Shown: positions 33,846 through 43,998, numbered from the stretch's first letter. The stretch is 64,000 bases of DNA from Tiliqua scincoides (GCF_035046505.1 NC_089825.1:3897563-3961562); one strand, 5' to 3'. Notes: a model not told the origin generated them from the sequence alone. A program made the numbers and translations.

Positions 33846-34043
33846 CAGCAGATGGAACGGAGAAATTACAGGCCAGTCAGCTTAATGGGTAAGCTGATGA
33901 AAAGTGTAATGAAAGATAAAGATACAAAGCATCTAAGAACGAGCCCTGGTTAAGGAGAGTCAGCACAGCTTCTTCAAAGGTAAGTAAATGTAAAGTCATG
34001 CACATTGGGGCAAAATAATCAAAATTTTACATATAGGCTAATG

Positions 34044-34539
34044 CAGTGGCTCTTGCACATTTAGCATCGGGACCCACTTATTAGAATGAGAATCTGTCAG
34101 GACCCACCAGAAGTGATGTCATGACCAGGAAAATCATCAAGCAGGAAACTTTTTAACAATCCTAGGCTGCAATCCTACCCCCACTTACCCAGGAGTAAGT
34201 CCCATTTACTATCATTGTTAAAAGAGTATACATGTTGTTGGCATCCTTCAGTCTCGGAAGACTATGGTATCGCACTCTGAATAGTGGTTCTGGAACAGTG
34301 TCCTCTCCAGTGCGTGAAGCCTGGGTAAAGTAGGTATGGAGGATAGACTATATGCATAGAGTATATATAGTCGCTTGCTAAAAGTAGAGGTCTGTAACAT
34401 TTCCCTAAATGCAGTTACATACCATGGTAGTATCAAGTCTAATTATATTAAAAATAAAATATTGAAATGATTGGGGACCCACCTGAAATTGGCTTGCAAC
34501 CCACCTAGTGGGTTTCGACCCACAGTTTGAGAAACACTG
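34044..34539. mobile_element. hAT-type MITE with exact 8-bp TSD, itself carrying inserts
   Basis: Begins CAGTGGCTCT and ends GTTTGAGAAACACTG. The exact 8-bp duplication GGCTAATG is at 34036-34043 and 34540-34547. It contains a half copy of the ~85-bp palindromic repeat (34164-34213) and a short LINE-derived element (34231-34357). Confidence 0.9.
34231..34357 (-). mobile_element. SINE-like element made of both ends of a LINE
   Basis: On the minus strand, about 50 bp matching the 5' UTR start of the LINE at 5818 (ACTTTACCCAGGC...GGAGAGGAC) are joined directly to about 75 bp matching its 3' terminus (CAGAACCACTATTCAGAG...CATAGTCTTCCGAGACTGAAG). The 127-bp unit is flanked by an exact 8-bp duplication AGAGTATA (34223-34230 and 34358-34365). 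It looks like a deletion derivative that moved as a unit using the parent LINE's machinery. Confidence 0.8.
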
Positions 34540-35387
34540 GGCTAATGGACTCAGCTGTCTGAGACAGATCAGGAGAGAGTTCTTGGGGTGATGGTGGACA
34601 ACCAGATGAAAATGTCAACCCAATGTGCAGCGGCAGTAAAGAAGGCCAATTCTATGCTTGGGATCATTAGAAAAGGTATTGAGAACAAAACAGCTAATAT
34701 TATAATGCTGTTGTACAAATTGATGGTAAAGCCACACCTGGAGTATTGTGTCCAGTTCTGGTCACCACATCTCGAAAGGGATATAGTGGAAATGGAAAAA
34801 GTGCAGAAGAGAGCAACCAAAATTATGGCTGGGCTGGGGCACCTCCCTTATGAGGAAAGACTACAGCGTTTGGGGCCCTTCAGTCCAGAAAAGAGATGTC
34901 TGAGGGGGGACATGATAGAAACATACAAAATTATGCAGGGGATGGATAGAGTGGATACAGAGACACACTTTTCCCTTTCACATAGCACCTGAACCAGGGG
35001 ACATCCACTAGAGTGTTGGGAGAGTTAGAATAGATGAAATAAAATATTTCTTCACCCAGCCTGTAATTAGCTGTGGAACTGCCACAGGAAGTGGTGATGG
35101 CATCTGGCCTAGATGCATTTAAGAGCAGATTGGACAAATTTCTGGAAGAGAAGTCCATCACGGGTTACAAGTCATGATAAGTAAGCATAAGCTCCTGATT
35201 TTAGAAGTAGACTATCTTGGAATGCCAGATGTAGGGGACGGCACCAGGACGCAGGTTGTCTTACTGTCTTTTGTGCTCCCTGAAGCATTTAGTGGGCCAC
35301 TGTGAGATAAGGAAGCTGGACTAGATGGGCCTTTGGCCTGATCCATCGGGGCTCTTCTTATGTTCTTAAGTCACTAACCTCCTAGAG

Positions 35388-35601
35388 CAGCTATTTTCAA
35401 CCAGTATGCTGTGGCACATTGGTGTGCTATGAAGTGCCCACTAAATGGTCCACAGGTGTGCAGCAGGAGTTTGGGGGTGGGTGATTTATTCGTAGAGCCA
35501 GTGGGGAATGTGAGCCCCCCCCCCACCAGCAGCATGGTGTGCCTTGACATTTTTAGTGCTTTGTTTTCATCTCATGGCACACTGACATTTGAAAATTGCT
35601 G
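35388..35601. mobile_element. hAT-type MITE
   Basis: Ends CAGCTATTTTCAACC and TTTGAAAATTGCTG. Flanking 8-mers TCCTAGAG and TCCCATAG match at six of eight positions. Same family as 13834-14048 (shared GCACATTGGTGTGC and AATGTGAGCCCCC). Confidence 0.85.
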
Positions 35602-35748
35602 TCCCATAGTGTTGGCAGTCATGTGGACAGAGAAAAAATTATTGATATTGTTTACATGGTGTTCCAAAAACCTTTTGGCCAAATTCCTTGCCAAAGTCTC
35701 TGGAGTAAATGTGGAAGTCATGAGATGAAAGGGACAGGTCCTCTAATG

Positions 35749-36207
35749 CAGGGTTGTCCAAACTTTTTGGCAGGAGGGCCACATCATCTCTCTGACTCTG
35801 TGTTGGGGGCTGGGAAAAAAAGAATTAATTTACATTTCAAATTTGAATACATTTACATAAATGAATATATTAGAGATGGAACTTGAATGAATGAATGAAT
35901 GAAGGTCTTGCAATAGCTCAAGGCCATTAAAAGACCTTGCACAAAGCAAGGCCAGCCTTTCCTTTGCTGCCACTGCAGCATCACAGACGTGAAACAGCGA
36001 GCAGTGGAAAGAGCCCTCGTCCCACAGGTCACACGAGAGCTCAAATAGTTGGCCGTCACACTGAGAGCAGTTGCATCAGGTCAGCACGGGCTCCAGCAAA
36101 TCTCTGGAGGGCCAGAGACTCATTGGAGACTGGGGACTCCCTGAGGGCTGGATTGGGAGTCCTCAAGGGCCACAAGTGGCCCCAGGGCCAGGGTTTGGGC
36201 ACTGCTG
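35749..36207 (-). mobile_element. hAT-type MITE, 459 bp, exact 8-bp TSD
   Basis: Inverted relative to the copy at 17258-17713. Ends CAGGGTTGTCCAAAC and GTTTGGGCACTGCTG, with exact duplication CTCTAATG (35741-35748 and 36208-36215). Confidence 0.92.
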
Positions 36208-36215
36208 CTCTAATG

Positions 36216-36524
36216 CATTGGTAACTAACCAAAGGACAGAAAATAGAGTGTTATGTATGTAAGTTATGCAGGATTGAAATCCTGCATAACTGATTGGCCC
36301 AGACTTATGGCTGGCCAAGCCTGTGATGGATCCAAATCCTACCATCCGATTGGCCCTCTAGTAAGGTTTCAATTGCACCAATCATGGGAAGTCTGGGCGG
36401 AGTTAAAGGTTATAAAAAGCCAGGGGTTTGCCTTGTAGTCAGCAATGTTATGTTCTGAAGATGGAATATTGAGCTGTTATCACTATGCCTTCCTTTATTT
36501 GCATGGACCCACTAGATAACAGAG
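36216..36524 (+). other. Promoter-like repeat of unknown class
   Basis: Holds a perfect 28-bp palindrome (36263-36290), CCAAT boxes and TTATAAAAAG about 30 bp before a short conserved-looking leader. This could be a decayed LTR remnant of an old element or a chance promoter-like stretch. No ends were identified. Confidence 0.3.
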
Positions 36525-36740
36525 AGTGGAACTAAATGGACAATTTTTACAAAGGAAGGAAGGAAGAAATGGAGTTCCCCAAGGATCTGCTCTGGGCCTG
36601 GGCTCTTCAACTGGTTTATAAATGTTCTGGATTAGGGATTAGCAGCGAGGTGGCCAAATTTGCAGATGACAAGAAACTATTCAAGGTGGTAGAAACCCAA
36701 AACTGGGTGAAGGAGCAACTAAATAACAAACCTATAGCAG
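36525..36740 (+). mobile_element. CR1 LINE fragment (RT palm)
   Basis: Frames contain LFNWFIN and SEVAKFADDKKLFKVVE, the FADD region of CR1. Truncated at both ends. Confidence 0.75.
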
Positions 36741-36997
36741 TTCAATGTGAATACACTAACAGCTTTCCAGTGCCAGTGCAGCTGTGCCAATGGAGCATGT
36801 GCTGAATCCTGTGGGAGGCAGTCAGGGAGGGCTCCTCAGGCTGCATTGTGGCTGTGGTGGCTCTGGAAACTTAGTTCAGATGGTGCCCCGCCCCAGTACA
36901 GGTCAAGTTTCAGGGGGTCTGTACTGAAGTTGAAATGTGCCTGCTGGCCCAGCACTCCTGTGCCTGCATGAAAGCACTGCTGCAGCCATCTGATCAG

Positions 36998-37265
36998 GGA
37001 TGTGCAGTGGGTGGGGAGGCAGGTGAGGCAGAGCCTTCCCGCCAGCATCCTTTGAAGAGCGCTGCAGCCATGTGGGTAGGCAGAGGCGCCCCACTGGAGT
37101 CCTTCAAAGAGAGCCACCGCTGCGGGAGGTGCTCAAGTACATTCAACCCACACACTTTGTGTGTGGGTTGAATGTGCTTGAGCGCCTCCTACGGCGGTGG
37201 CGGCATTTTTGGAAGGCCTCTGTGGGGAGGCTGTGCCTCACCTGCCTCCCTCTCCCACCACAGGA
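36998..37265. repeat. GC-rich palindromic repeat, full copy
   Basis: About 268 bp; the outer arms GGGGAGGCAGGTGAGGCAG and CTGCCTCACCTGCCTCCC-like pair. The centre is a hairpin of CAACCCACACAC and GTGTGTGGGTTG (37147-37173). Same family as 15275, 16545 and 38360. Confidence 0.75.
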
Positions 37266-37415
37266 CCCTGCATCTGCCTGGGGGGCCAGTACAATGCCAC
37301 AGCCTCCACCTGCTGGGTTTGAGGGATTGCAGCAGGGAAGGGCTGTCCTGAGATGCTCCTCTGGCCTTAATTCTTAGCCAGATTAACCATAATTAAGCTG
37401 GAAGATTTGAGTCTG

Positions 37416-37496
37416 GTGCAGTGCATGTCTACTCAGAAGTAAGTTCCATTGTGCCCACTGGGCTTCCTCCTGGGAAAGTGTACAGGATCTCAGCCT
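37416..37496. repeat. Short ~85-bp palindromic repeat, copy
   Basis: Contains GCATGTCTACTCAGAAGTAA and TCCTGGGAAAGTGTACAGG. It lies between the GC-rich palindrome and the gene C promoter, like the copy upstream of gene B. Confidence 0.65.
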
Positions 37497-37753
37497 TGGC
37501 CTGCTGGGCTTTCTCTGCCTGCCTGCTCAAGAGAAAGGGCTGTCCTGCCCGTGGCAGCTGCAGGGCCTTCATCCAGCGAGTGGAAACACAGCGTGTTGTC
37601 AGGATGTGCCCCGGGACAGGCCATAATCTAGCGCAGGATGTGGCTTCCATAAGCAGGTTCCCCCCTCGTGCTGACTGGGCTCCCTCATAGCCTGCAATGA
37701 GCAAGATGCCCACGTTTTCTTTCGTCCTTCGCAGCTTTCTGGCCGTCACCTGC

Positions 37754-37832
37754 CCAATGACATCACTTTAGCCAATGACGTCACTTTTCTGCTTCGTGAT
37801 GCCAATTTCCTGCTTAATGACGTCACTTCCGG
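37754..37832 (+). promoter_or_regulatory. Gene C promoter: CCAAT/CRE array with ETS site
   Basis: Three CCAAT boxes (37754-37758, 37772-37776, 37802-37806) and three CRE-type sites: TGACATCA (37758-37765), TGACGTCA (37776-37783) and TGACGTCA (37818-37825). The last is followed by CACTTCCGG, an ETS-type site. The first two units (CCAATGACRTCACTT) are 18 bp apart. They lead into a CpG-rich first exon. This suggests control by CREB/ATF, NF-Y and ETS factors; that is inference from motifs only. Confidence 0.7.
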
Positions 37833-37839
37833 CCTTCGG

Positions 37840-38116
37840 CCAGGGCCATGATTACCAACGCGTTTGACACCCCTTGCTGTGGCGCAATTCCGCCGCCAGG
37901 GGGCCTCCAAGCGACTTGTCTCTCCCTGGGCGGGACGACACCACTTCCGCCGCCGCTTCTGGAAACCGGAAGTCGCTCTCCTGAGGGGATTCGGGCCGCT
38001 CTGGGGCGTTTCGTCTCTGTGGGCCGAGGGATGACTCTACCCTCGCCGCCCACGCGCACGCGTAGTTGGCCGCTCCTCGCTGAGCCGCATCTCCTTCTGC
38101 AGGATCCCCTGACCGG
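37840..38116 (+). other. Gene C first exon region (non-coding), CpG island
   Basis: CpG-dense sequence ending in GACCGG|GTGAGG near 38116, a strong donor. The transcription start is not fixed. The ATG codons inside open only short frames, so this is taken as 5' UTR. Confidence 0.55.
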
Positions 38117-38359
38117 GTGAGGGGTGGCAGCGGCGACTTGTGCCCCGCCCTCGCAGCCCCAGCTGTGGAAGGTCCCGGCGGGGGTCGGGTGAGGCGCTCT
38201 CCTGCCCCTGGGGGGTCTCCGCAGAAGCTGGCGGGCTCCCTGGCAGCCTTCACAGGCAGGGCCTGGACAGGCCTCGCGCGTGGCCGTTGGGGGGGGGGGT
38301 CGCCTCAGTCCTGGGGGGTGGTCAGAGGTGGGGCAGCCCCCTGCTGCCACAGGGCCTGG

Positions 38360-38605
38360 GGGCGGTGGGTGGGGGGCAGGTGAGGCAGAGCCTCCCCACA
38401 GGAGTCCTTCTAGGGGAGGCAGGTGAGGCAGAGCCTCCCTGCTGGGGTCCTCCAAAAAGCGCCGCCACCATGTTGCTGGGGGGGGGCCACGTTGCCGTGG
38501 GTTGAGTGTGCTTGAGTGCCTCACAGGGCGGCAGCGCTTTTCAGAGGACCCTAGTGGGGAGGCTCTGCCTCACCTATCTCCCCACCCACCACACGTCCCT
38601 GCTGA
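38360..38605. repeat. GC-rich palindromic repeat, copy next to exon 2
   Basis: Left arm GGCAGGTGAGGCAGAGCCTCC occurs twice; the right arm is GGAGGCTCTGCCTCACC, then CCCACCCACCACACG. It ends 50 bp before the DUF3669 exon of gene C, so it may affect the branch-point region. Confidence 0.7.
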
Positions 38606-38654
38606 AATGCAAGTTGATGCCACCTGACTTGAGCTTTCTGTCTTTGCTTCACAG

Positions 38655-39056
38655 GCTATGGAGTGCGACAAGGAGCCCAGACCTCCCTTGCCTTTCCAGC
38701 CCCTTGCGAACCCCCAGCAGACTGCAACGCGGGAGACGCACGTCCAGACGTCGGAGTCGTCCATGTGGGCGGCGGTGGCCGCGATCCAGGCGATGGACAA
38801 GACGGTGGACGACCACAGCACACGCTTGCTGCGCCTGGAGGGGAGGATGGGGGCCGCAGAGAAGAAGCTGGCGAGCTGTCAGAAAACCACAGTGGAAGTG
38901 GGGGACCAGCAGGAGAGTAAATGGACCATGTTGGGAACGTTGATCCAGGAGTACGGGCAGCTGCAGAGGAGGCTGGAGAATGTGGAGAACCTGCTAAAGA
39001 ACCGGAACTTCTGGATCCTGAGGTTCCCCCCAGGTGCTAAGGGAGAAACGCCCAAG
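38655..39056 (+). CDS. Gene C exon 2: DUF3669 (HUB) domain
   Basis: Acceptor TTGCTTCACAG, start codon at 38658 ([15 protein letters not shown]), donor GTGAGA after 39056, phase 0. The 133 codons carry [37 protein letters not shown] and [13 protein letters not shown], the DUF3669 hallmarks. It is strongly alike to gene B exon 2, so the two genes are paralogs. The middle part ([15 protein letters not shown]) is heptad-like and may form a coiled coil. Confidence 0.94.
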
Positions 39057-39689
39057 GTGAGATGGACCATCCTGCCATAAATCCAAAACATGCATGCCAA
39101 GATTCTTCATCTTCTAAGCTGCTTGTTGTTCAAATTATGCAAGATAATGTAGTTATAGGCACAGTTGTTGGGACTGTACCTGCCAGGAATGACTAAGAGC
39201 TGTGAAAAAAGAACCACCTTCTCTGGAGCAATTGGAAGCCTGTCCAGGTGTCTTCTGTTCTCCTCTCCCCCCAGTTGGTCTTTCAATGCATTTCTTTGCA
39301 GCCCTTAAGAAGAGAAATGCGGTGAAAGTGGTGGGTTGTAGGAGACCACTGGGCATGCTGTCTTTTGTGCTGTGACAGCAGAGGCCTGTGGTTCACAGTG
39401 CAGCCCTGAACGTCCTTGTTCCTTCTCCAGTGAGCATGATTGTTTCCTCATGTTCGCAAGAGAGCCTTTCCCAAGAGTACAGGTGTGCACTACAGCAACC
39501 AACAGGAGTGTACATTTGGGTGTCCCCCAGGTCTTTTTCTGGATTCCCAAATGATTACCTTGGAAATTATTCCACTTTCCCTGGTGGTTTCCATGTTTCT
39601 AATGAAATTGCATGATACTGAGTCCCTTTGGTAATAGAGCTCTTTTATCTAGGAGGTGAACAAAAGGTGTATTCTGAGGTGTTTATTAA

Positions 39690-40533
39690 AAATATTTTTG
39701 TTCCACCTTTCCTATGCAGGAGTAAATGCCCAAGGTGGCTTACAATTTAGATTAAAATACAGGTCCAGACTGATTATCCATAGATTTGGTACCCGTGGTT
39801 TCATCTAGCTGACCATGGGTTCAGCTAGACCTTGTTCCTCTGAATGTGACCTGTGCTCTGGTTGCATCTGGAGGGTCTTCTGAGGGCCATACACTCCTCC
39901 CCAACCCTCAGAAGACCTCCTAGTACCTCCGGAAGTCCAAAAATAGCAACGTCTGGTTTCCGACTGGAAACTGGAAGTTGCAATTTTTGGTCTTCCAAGG
40001 GCCGGTGAGGCAGCATGCATCCCTTAGAAGGCTCTCCAGACACAACAGGTTTGGATTACAGGGTGCCTGACCTGCAGCTTTTGGCATCTGCAGGGGTTAT
40101 GGGTACAGAACCCCTGCAGATGCCAAGGTACAACTGCGTACAATATATAAAAACAATAAATAAAGTCATAATAAGGGAACACAACCACATTGAGGAGGAC
40201 AACTTTTTATAACCAAAGGACTGCTGCAGAGGTACATGGGACTGATAAATGACACATCACACAAACACAAGATGGAACAAAAATGTTTTGAGCCCTCACC
40301 AAAAGATCATGAAGGAGGGGACCGTTTCTCATTTCCCTGGTAGGAAATTTCGTAGTTGTGGTGCTGCTACAGAGAAGGCTTGCCCCCATTCCTCTAACTT
40401 GGGATAAAGGTGGTATTTGAAGGAGAGCACCCTCAGAAGTCTTAAGAGAGTGGGCTGGAATGTATGGGAGAAGGCAGTCTTTCAGATAACCTGGACTCAA
40501 ACCATGAAGGGCTTGGACTTGGAAGGGCTTCAC
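39690..40533 (-). mobile_element. L2-clade LINE 3' part, interrupted
   Basis: Minus strand: coding remnant (40533 down to about 40210) with FQVQALHGLSPGYLKDCLLP, the FKALHGLGPGYL block of L2-type elements. The A-rich tail and GTGGCTTACAATTTAG-type end are displaced to 39690-39762 by a repeat at about 39763-40129 that resembles the MITE at 22646. Confidence 0.65.
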
Positions 40534-40668
40534 ATCTAAAACAGATTGTTTTTGTCACTTTCCCCTCTGGGACTGCCTGGAAGTAGTTTTTTTTTTTTCC
40601 CCTTTCCAGTAGGGCACAGGGGGCTGGGAGGCAAGAGAGTGCTGAGCTTGTCACTCTTGTTGTTCCAG

Positions 40669-40795
40669 GTGCCAATAACCTTTGATGACATCTCAGTTCA
40701 TTTCAATGAGCAGGAATGGGGAGACCTGGACGGGTTCCAGAAGGAGTTGTACAAGACGGTCATGAAAAGCAACTATGAGACACTGGTCTCAATGG
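40669..40795 (+). CDS. Gene C exon 3: KRAB-A box
   Basis: A 127-nt exon, acceptor TTGTTCCAG, donor GTGAGG, phase 0/1. It encodes VPITFDDISVHFNEQEW, then FQKELYKTVMKSNYETL. As in gene B, the residues tied to TRIM28 binding differ (Asp-Ile for Asp-Val; MKS for MLE). It follows the DUF3669 exon directly. Confidence 0.95.
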
Positions 40796-40844
40796 GTGAG
40801 GGTATCTTTATTTCTTCACATCCGTGGAGTTAGGACACTGATAA

Positions 40845-41250
40845 ATTGAAGAGGATAAATTGAATTGGTTCAGAGGAGGCTAACTAAGATGGTGAGGGGT
40901 TTGGAAACCAAGTCTTCTGAGGAACAGATAAAAGAGCTTGGTATGTTTAGTCTGGAGAAGACAAAACTAAAAGATAACTGCCTTCAAGTATACCTGAAGG
41001 ACTGTTGAAGAAGGGGACGTCTTAATTCCTGTGTCTCCTTAGGGCAGGACTAGATAGAACCAAGGGTTTAAGCTGAAGTGAAGGCTAGTTGTGGAGATGA
41101 TTTTCCTAACTGTAAGAGTTGTCCAGCACTGGAACAATTGTAGGCTTCCCTGAATGGTCACCTATCAAGGATGCTGCAGCAATTGCCTGTCCTGGTGGGG
41201 GTTGGAGCTGACCTCCAAGGACCCTCCAACATTCTGTGATCTTGGGTGAT
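40845..41250 (+). mobile_element. CR1 LINE 3' fragment, different subfamily
   Basis: Decayed sequence matching the bird/reptile CR1 3' region: GGTTCAGAGGAGGCTAACTA, TGTTTAGTCTGGAGAAGAC, and the end GACCTCCAAGGACCCTCCAA...ATTCTGTGATC. It belongs to another CR1 subfamily than the TTCTTATG-tailed copies. Confidence 0.75.
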
Positions 41251-42153
41251 CTGTAATGGACTGACTGAAAATTCTCCTTGGCTCAACTGTATTTCTAGCC
41301 CTTGAGAGCAAGTGTGGTTTTGGGAGACAGGAGCCACAGTCCTCTGAGACTGGAGCATTATTCCCTGCTCAGCCAGGAGAACAGGACCTTTTACCAGTTA
41401 TTTTTTAGCAGTTGCTGCTGATTGTGCATGTCTGTTGTTTCCATGTGCTTTTTTTTTGGCATGGAGAGGACAGAGGAAGTGGAGTCTCTCAAGGAGCCAA
41501 ATTCAGTGTCAGAGTCCATAGGAAAGTCTCATGGGGAGCAGTCAGGTTAGTTCTTGGCTGTGCATGGGTGTTGTCTCTGGAAACGTAGCCATGCTCTCTC
41601 AAGGGGGGGCTGTCTAGTGGTAGCCAGTGTGCTTGGTTCATTGGAGGCTCGAAGTGTACCTTGCAACCCTACGACAGAAAGGTCTCAGGCAGTGCAAGGC
41701 TTCTGCCTGCCTGGGAGGCCTTGGAGAGTTGCCACCTGTCAGTCAGCAGTGCTCTGGATGGGCTCTGGATGAGAGGTTTGGACAGGGCTCTTCCAGGGGC
41801 ACTTGGATCAGGGCAGTCATGAAACAGTCACCAGCAGCCTTTTACCTTACAGCTTATTTCTTGAGTTTGGGGTATGTGCATGAAAAAGAAAATAAATTAG
41901 TCATTTTTTAAAAGTGGTTTTTGTCCAAGCCGCTTGTAGGCCTCTAGTTACCACAGATACTGATAATCATGCAGGGCCATCCAGCATGAGGCAGTTTGGG
42001 TCTCCTTGCCCACATTTGCCTTCCTTTCATCACATGACCTGTCAACTCTGTTTATTTAAGAGTCAAAGCAGGTTTATTTGCACTTTTGATAATTCTCTGC
42101 TTCTAATGTTAATGAGCAACATGTAACAATGTGCTTTCTCATCCATTGAGCAG

Positions 42154-42267
42154 ATTATGCCATTGCCAAGCCTGAGATCCTGACCCGGTTAGAACAAGGG
42201 GAGGAGTTGTATGAGAGGAACCCTGGAGGCCTGGAAAGGAGCATCAGTGACCCTGACCGTGGCACAG
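42154..42267 (+). CDS. Gene C exon 4: KRAB-B box
   Basis: A 114-nt exon, acceptor CCATTGAGCAG, donor GTGCAT (a weaker donor), phase 1/1. It encodes DYAIAKPEILTRLEQGEELY and an acidic/basic tail, a near-consensus KRAB-B box. Confidence 0.92.
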
Positions 42268-42468
42268 GTGCATTATGAAATACTGGGCTTGAGGCCTTTC
42301 CTCCTTTAATTGTTTTCTTGTCTCCGTGACAGGGATGTTGCTCGCAGCCTAAAAGAGCCAGAAGCACTGAAGAAGAATTCTCAGTTTCCATGCACCTTTC
42401 AAGTGACCGTGTTGACAAACTTGGGTATTATTGATGTGAAACTTGCAGGTAGATTTGGGAATGTCTAA

Positions 42469-42637
42469 GGGCCCGATCCTATCCAACTTTCCAGCATGCA
42501 GTGCATGGCCCACTGGCACAGTTGTATGCTACTGTGGAAGAACAGTCATGGATGCCACCTCAAAGCAAGGAAACATTTGTTCCCACCCTCAGGGCTGCAT
42601 TGCTGCAGTGGACAATTGGATAGAATTAGGTAGTAAA
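42469..42637. mobile_element. Palindromic MITE, PIF/Harbinger-like, degraded
   Basis: Starts GGGCCCGATCCTATCCAACT and has a decayed right end (CAATTGGATAGAATTAGG). The inner part shares AAGGAAACATTTGTTCCCA with the family at 28763. Confidence 0.55.
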
Positions 42638-43275
42638 AGACCACGTGTGACTCACTTTCTGATTGGATTATCCAAAATGTATTGTTGGGCGTGGGTGTGA
42701 CCCTGTCTCCAGTGCTGATTTAATTGTGGGGTTTCAGGAGCAGAAAGTGATCCGCATGTTGCCTTATTCAGTGCTATCATTGTCTGAACTCCCTACTCTT
42801 GTAAACAGCTCTTGTGTTTGACAGAACAGGTGTTGTTCCTCCACAGATGGTAATTTTGAAAGATGGAGTCTTTGGGTCCTGTTGCTGTAGTTGGAGACCT
42901 CTTTTACTAGAGCGTTTGTAGAATCTTGTCATCTGTTCTCTGTGATTCTGGGTGATTTTTTTTAAAATTGCACTCTCTTCTGTGAGAAGGAAGAGAGTTC
43001 TTGCACTCCGAGTGGAAAGCCAGCGTGTTTCCCAGTTCAATGGCCTGGAGTAGCCTGCAGACCTGGGCATTTTCAGCACTGATGTAGTTTGAGATGGGTT
43101 GCATCTTCAGGCTTGGAAGGAAAGGCCTCTCTGTCCGAGGACCTCCATTAAGAAGGAGGCTGTGATGTCTTCAGCTCATTATGAAGCCTGGGGCTATGAC
43201 CAGCAGACTGTGAGAAGTGCCTGGTGCTGTGTGCTGACCACTTGTTCTCATCAGTCCTTTCTCTCTTCTGCACAG

Positions 43276-43395
43276 ACTCCCCTGTGACTCCAGTGGATGT
43301 TTCTCTGTGGCTTAAACAAGAGGCAGAGGATCCACCATGTGGGGATCTTGGGCGCTCTGAGGAGACGAGAGAGGTCAGCTCTGGCTCTCACACAG
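43276..43395 (+). CDS. Gene C exon 5: acidic exon with SUMO-type motif
   Basis: A 120-nt exon, acceptor CTTCTGCACAG, donor GTAAGT, phase 1/1. It encodes DSPVTPVDVSLWLKQEAED followed by Glu/Ser-rich sequence. L-K-Q-E is a Psi-K-x-E motif. The exon is duplicated as exon 6. Confidence 0.87.
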
Positions 43396-43998
43396 GTAAG
43401 TGCTTGGCTCATAAGTGTGTTCCAGACTTGGGGGTCCCCTCTTCCAAAATGGGCCACCCTGCTCTGTGGGAGGCTGCTGAAGGGCAGGCCTGTGAGGAGG
43501 CTGCCCACTCAGCATGGGGAACCTGTTGGATTACATTTTGGAGTCTGATGCTCTTTGTGGCTGCCTCTTAGTTGGTCCATTTTTGGCTGCTGAAGAAGCA
43601 GGGGGGCAGCTCTGCAAGGTGAGGTCTGACTTCTGTGTTTTCTCTCCCTCTTCTCTCCCCACAAACATCTTTTGCTGCGCTCTCAGGCTGTCTACCTTGT
43701 GAATTTTAAGTTGGATAGCGACATGCCTCTTGGCTTTTGCCTTCTGTGGCCTTGGCCTTTCTTCCTTCACCTCCGTGCATCCTTTTCTTTCTCCTGTACT
43801 TCTTAGCCTGCTGCAGTTTCCTGTGCCACATCTGGGACTTGTGCCCTCCTTCATCGTAGCATCCCACCTGCTAAGTGCTCCTATTTCTGGCCCTCCCTTC
43901 CTTGCTGCATCTTGCTGCTCCTCTTGCCCCCCAGGCCCTGTGTGAGACATTTCCCATATTGGAGAAGAGCAATGCTCTGTGTCCTCTCTTCTCTGCAG

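Larger units (their letters stand above)
33846..35370 (+). mobile_element. CR1 LINE, interrupted by a hAT element
   Basis: Plus-strand CR1: a short RT piece (about 33855-33980), an internal jump to the TAAAGTCATGCACATTGGG block, then RT C-terminal blocks (AAVKKANSMLGIIRK, QFWSPHLE, GDMIETYKIMQGMDRVD; 34610-34990) and 3' UTR to about 35370 ending TTCTTATGTTCTTA. It is internally deleted and frame-broken. A hAT element (34044-34539) is inserted with a GGCTAATG duplication. Confidence 0.88.

Noticed and set aside
37823-38524. Minus-strand 233-codon frame over the gene C promoter
   Set aside because: GC-rich promoter and palindromic repeat; low-complexity Pro/Arg/Gly product. A divergent transcript is possible but unsupported.
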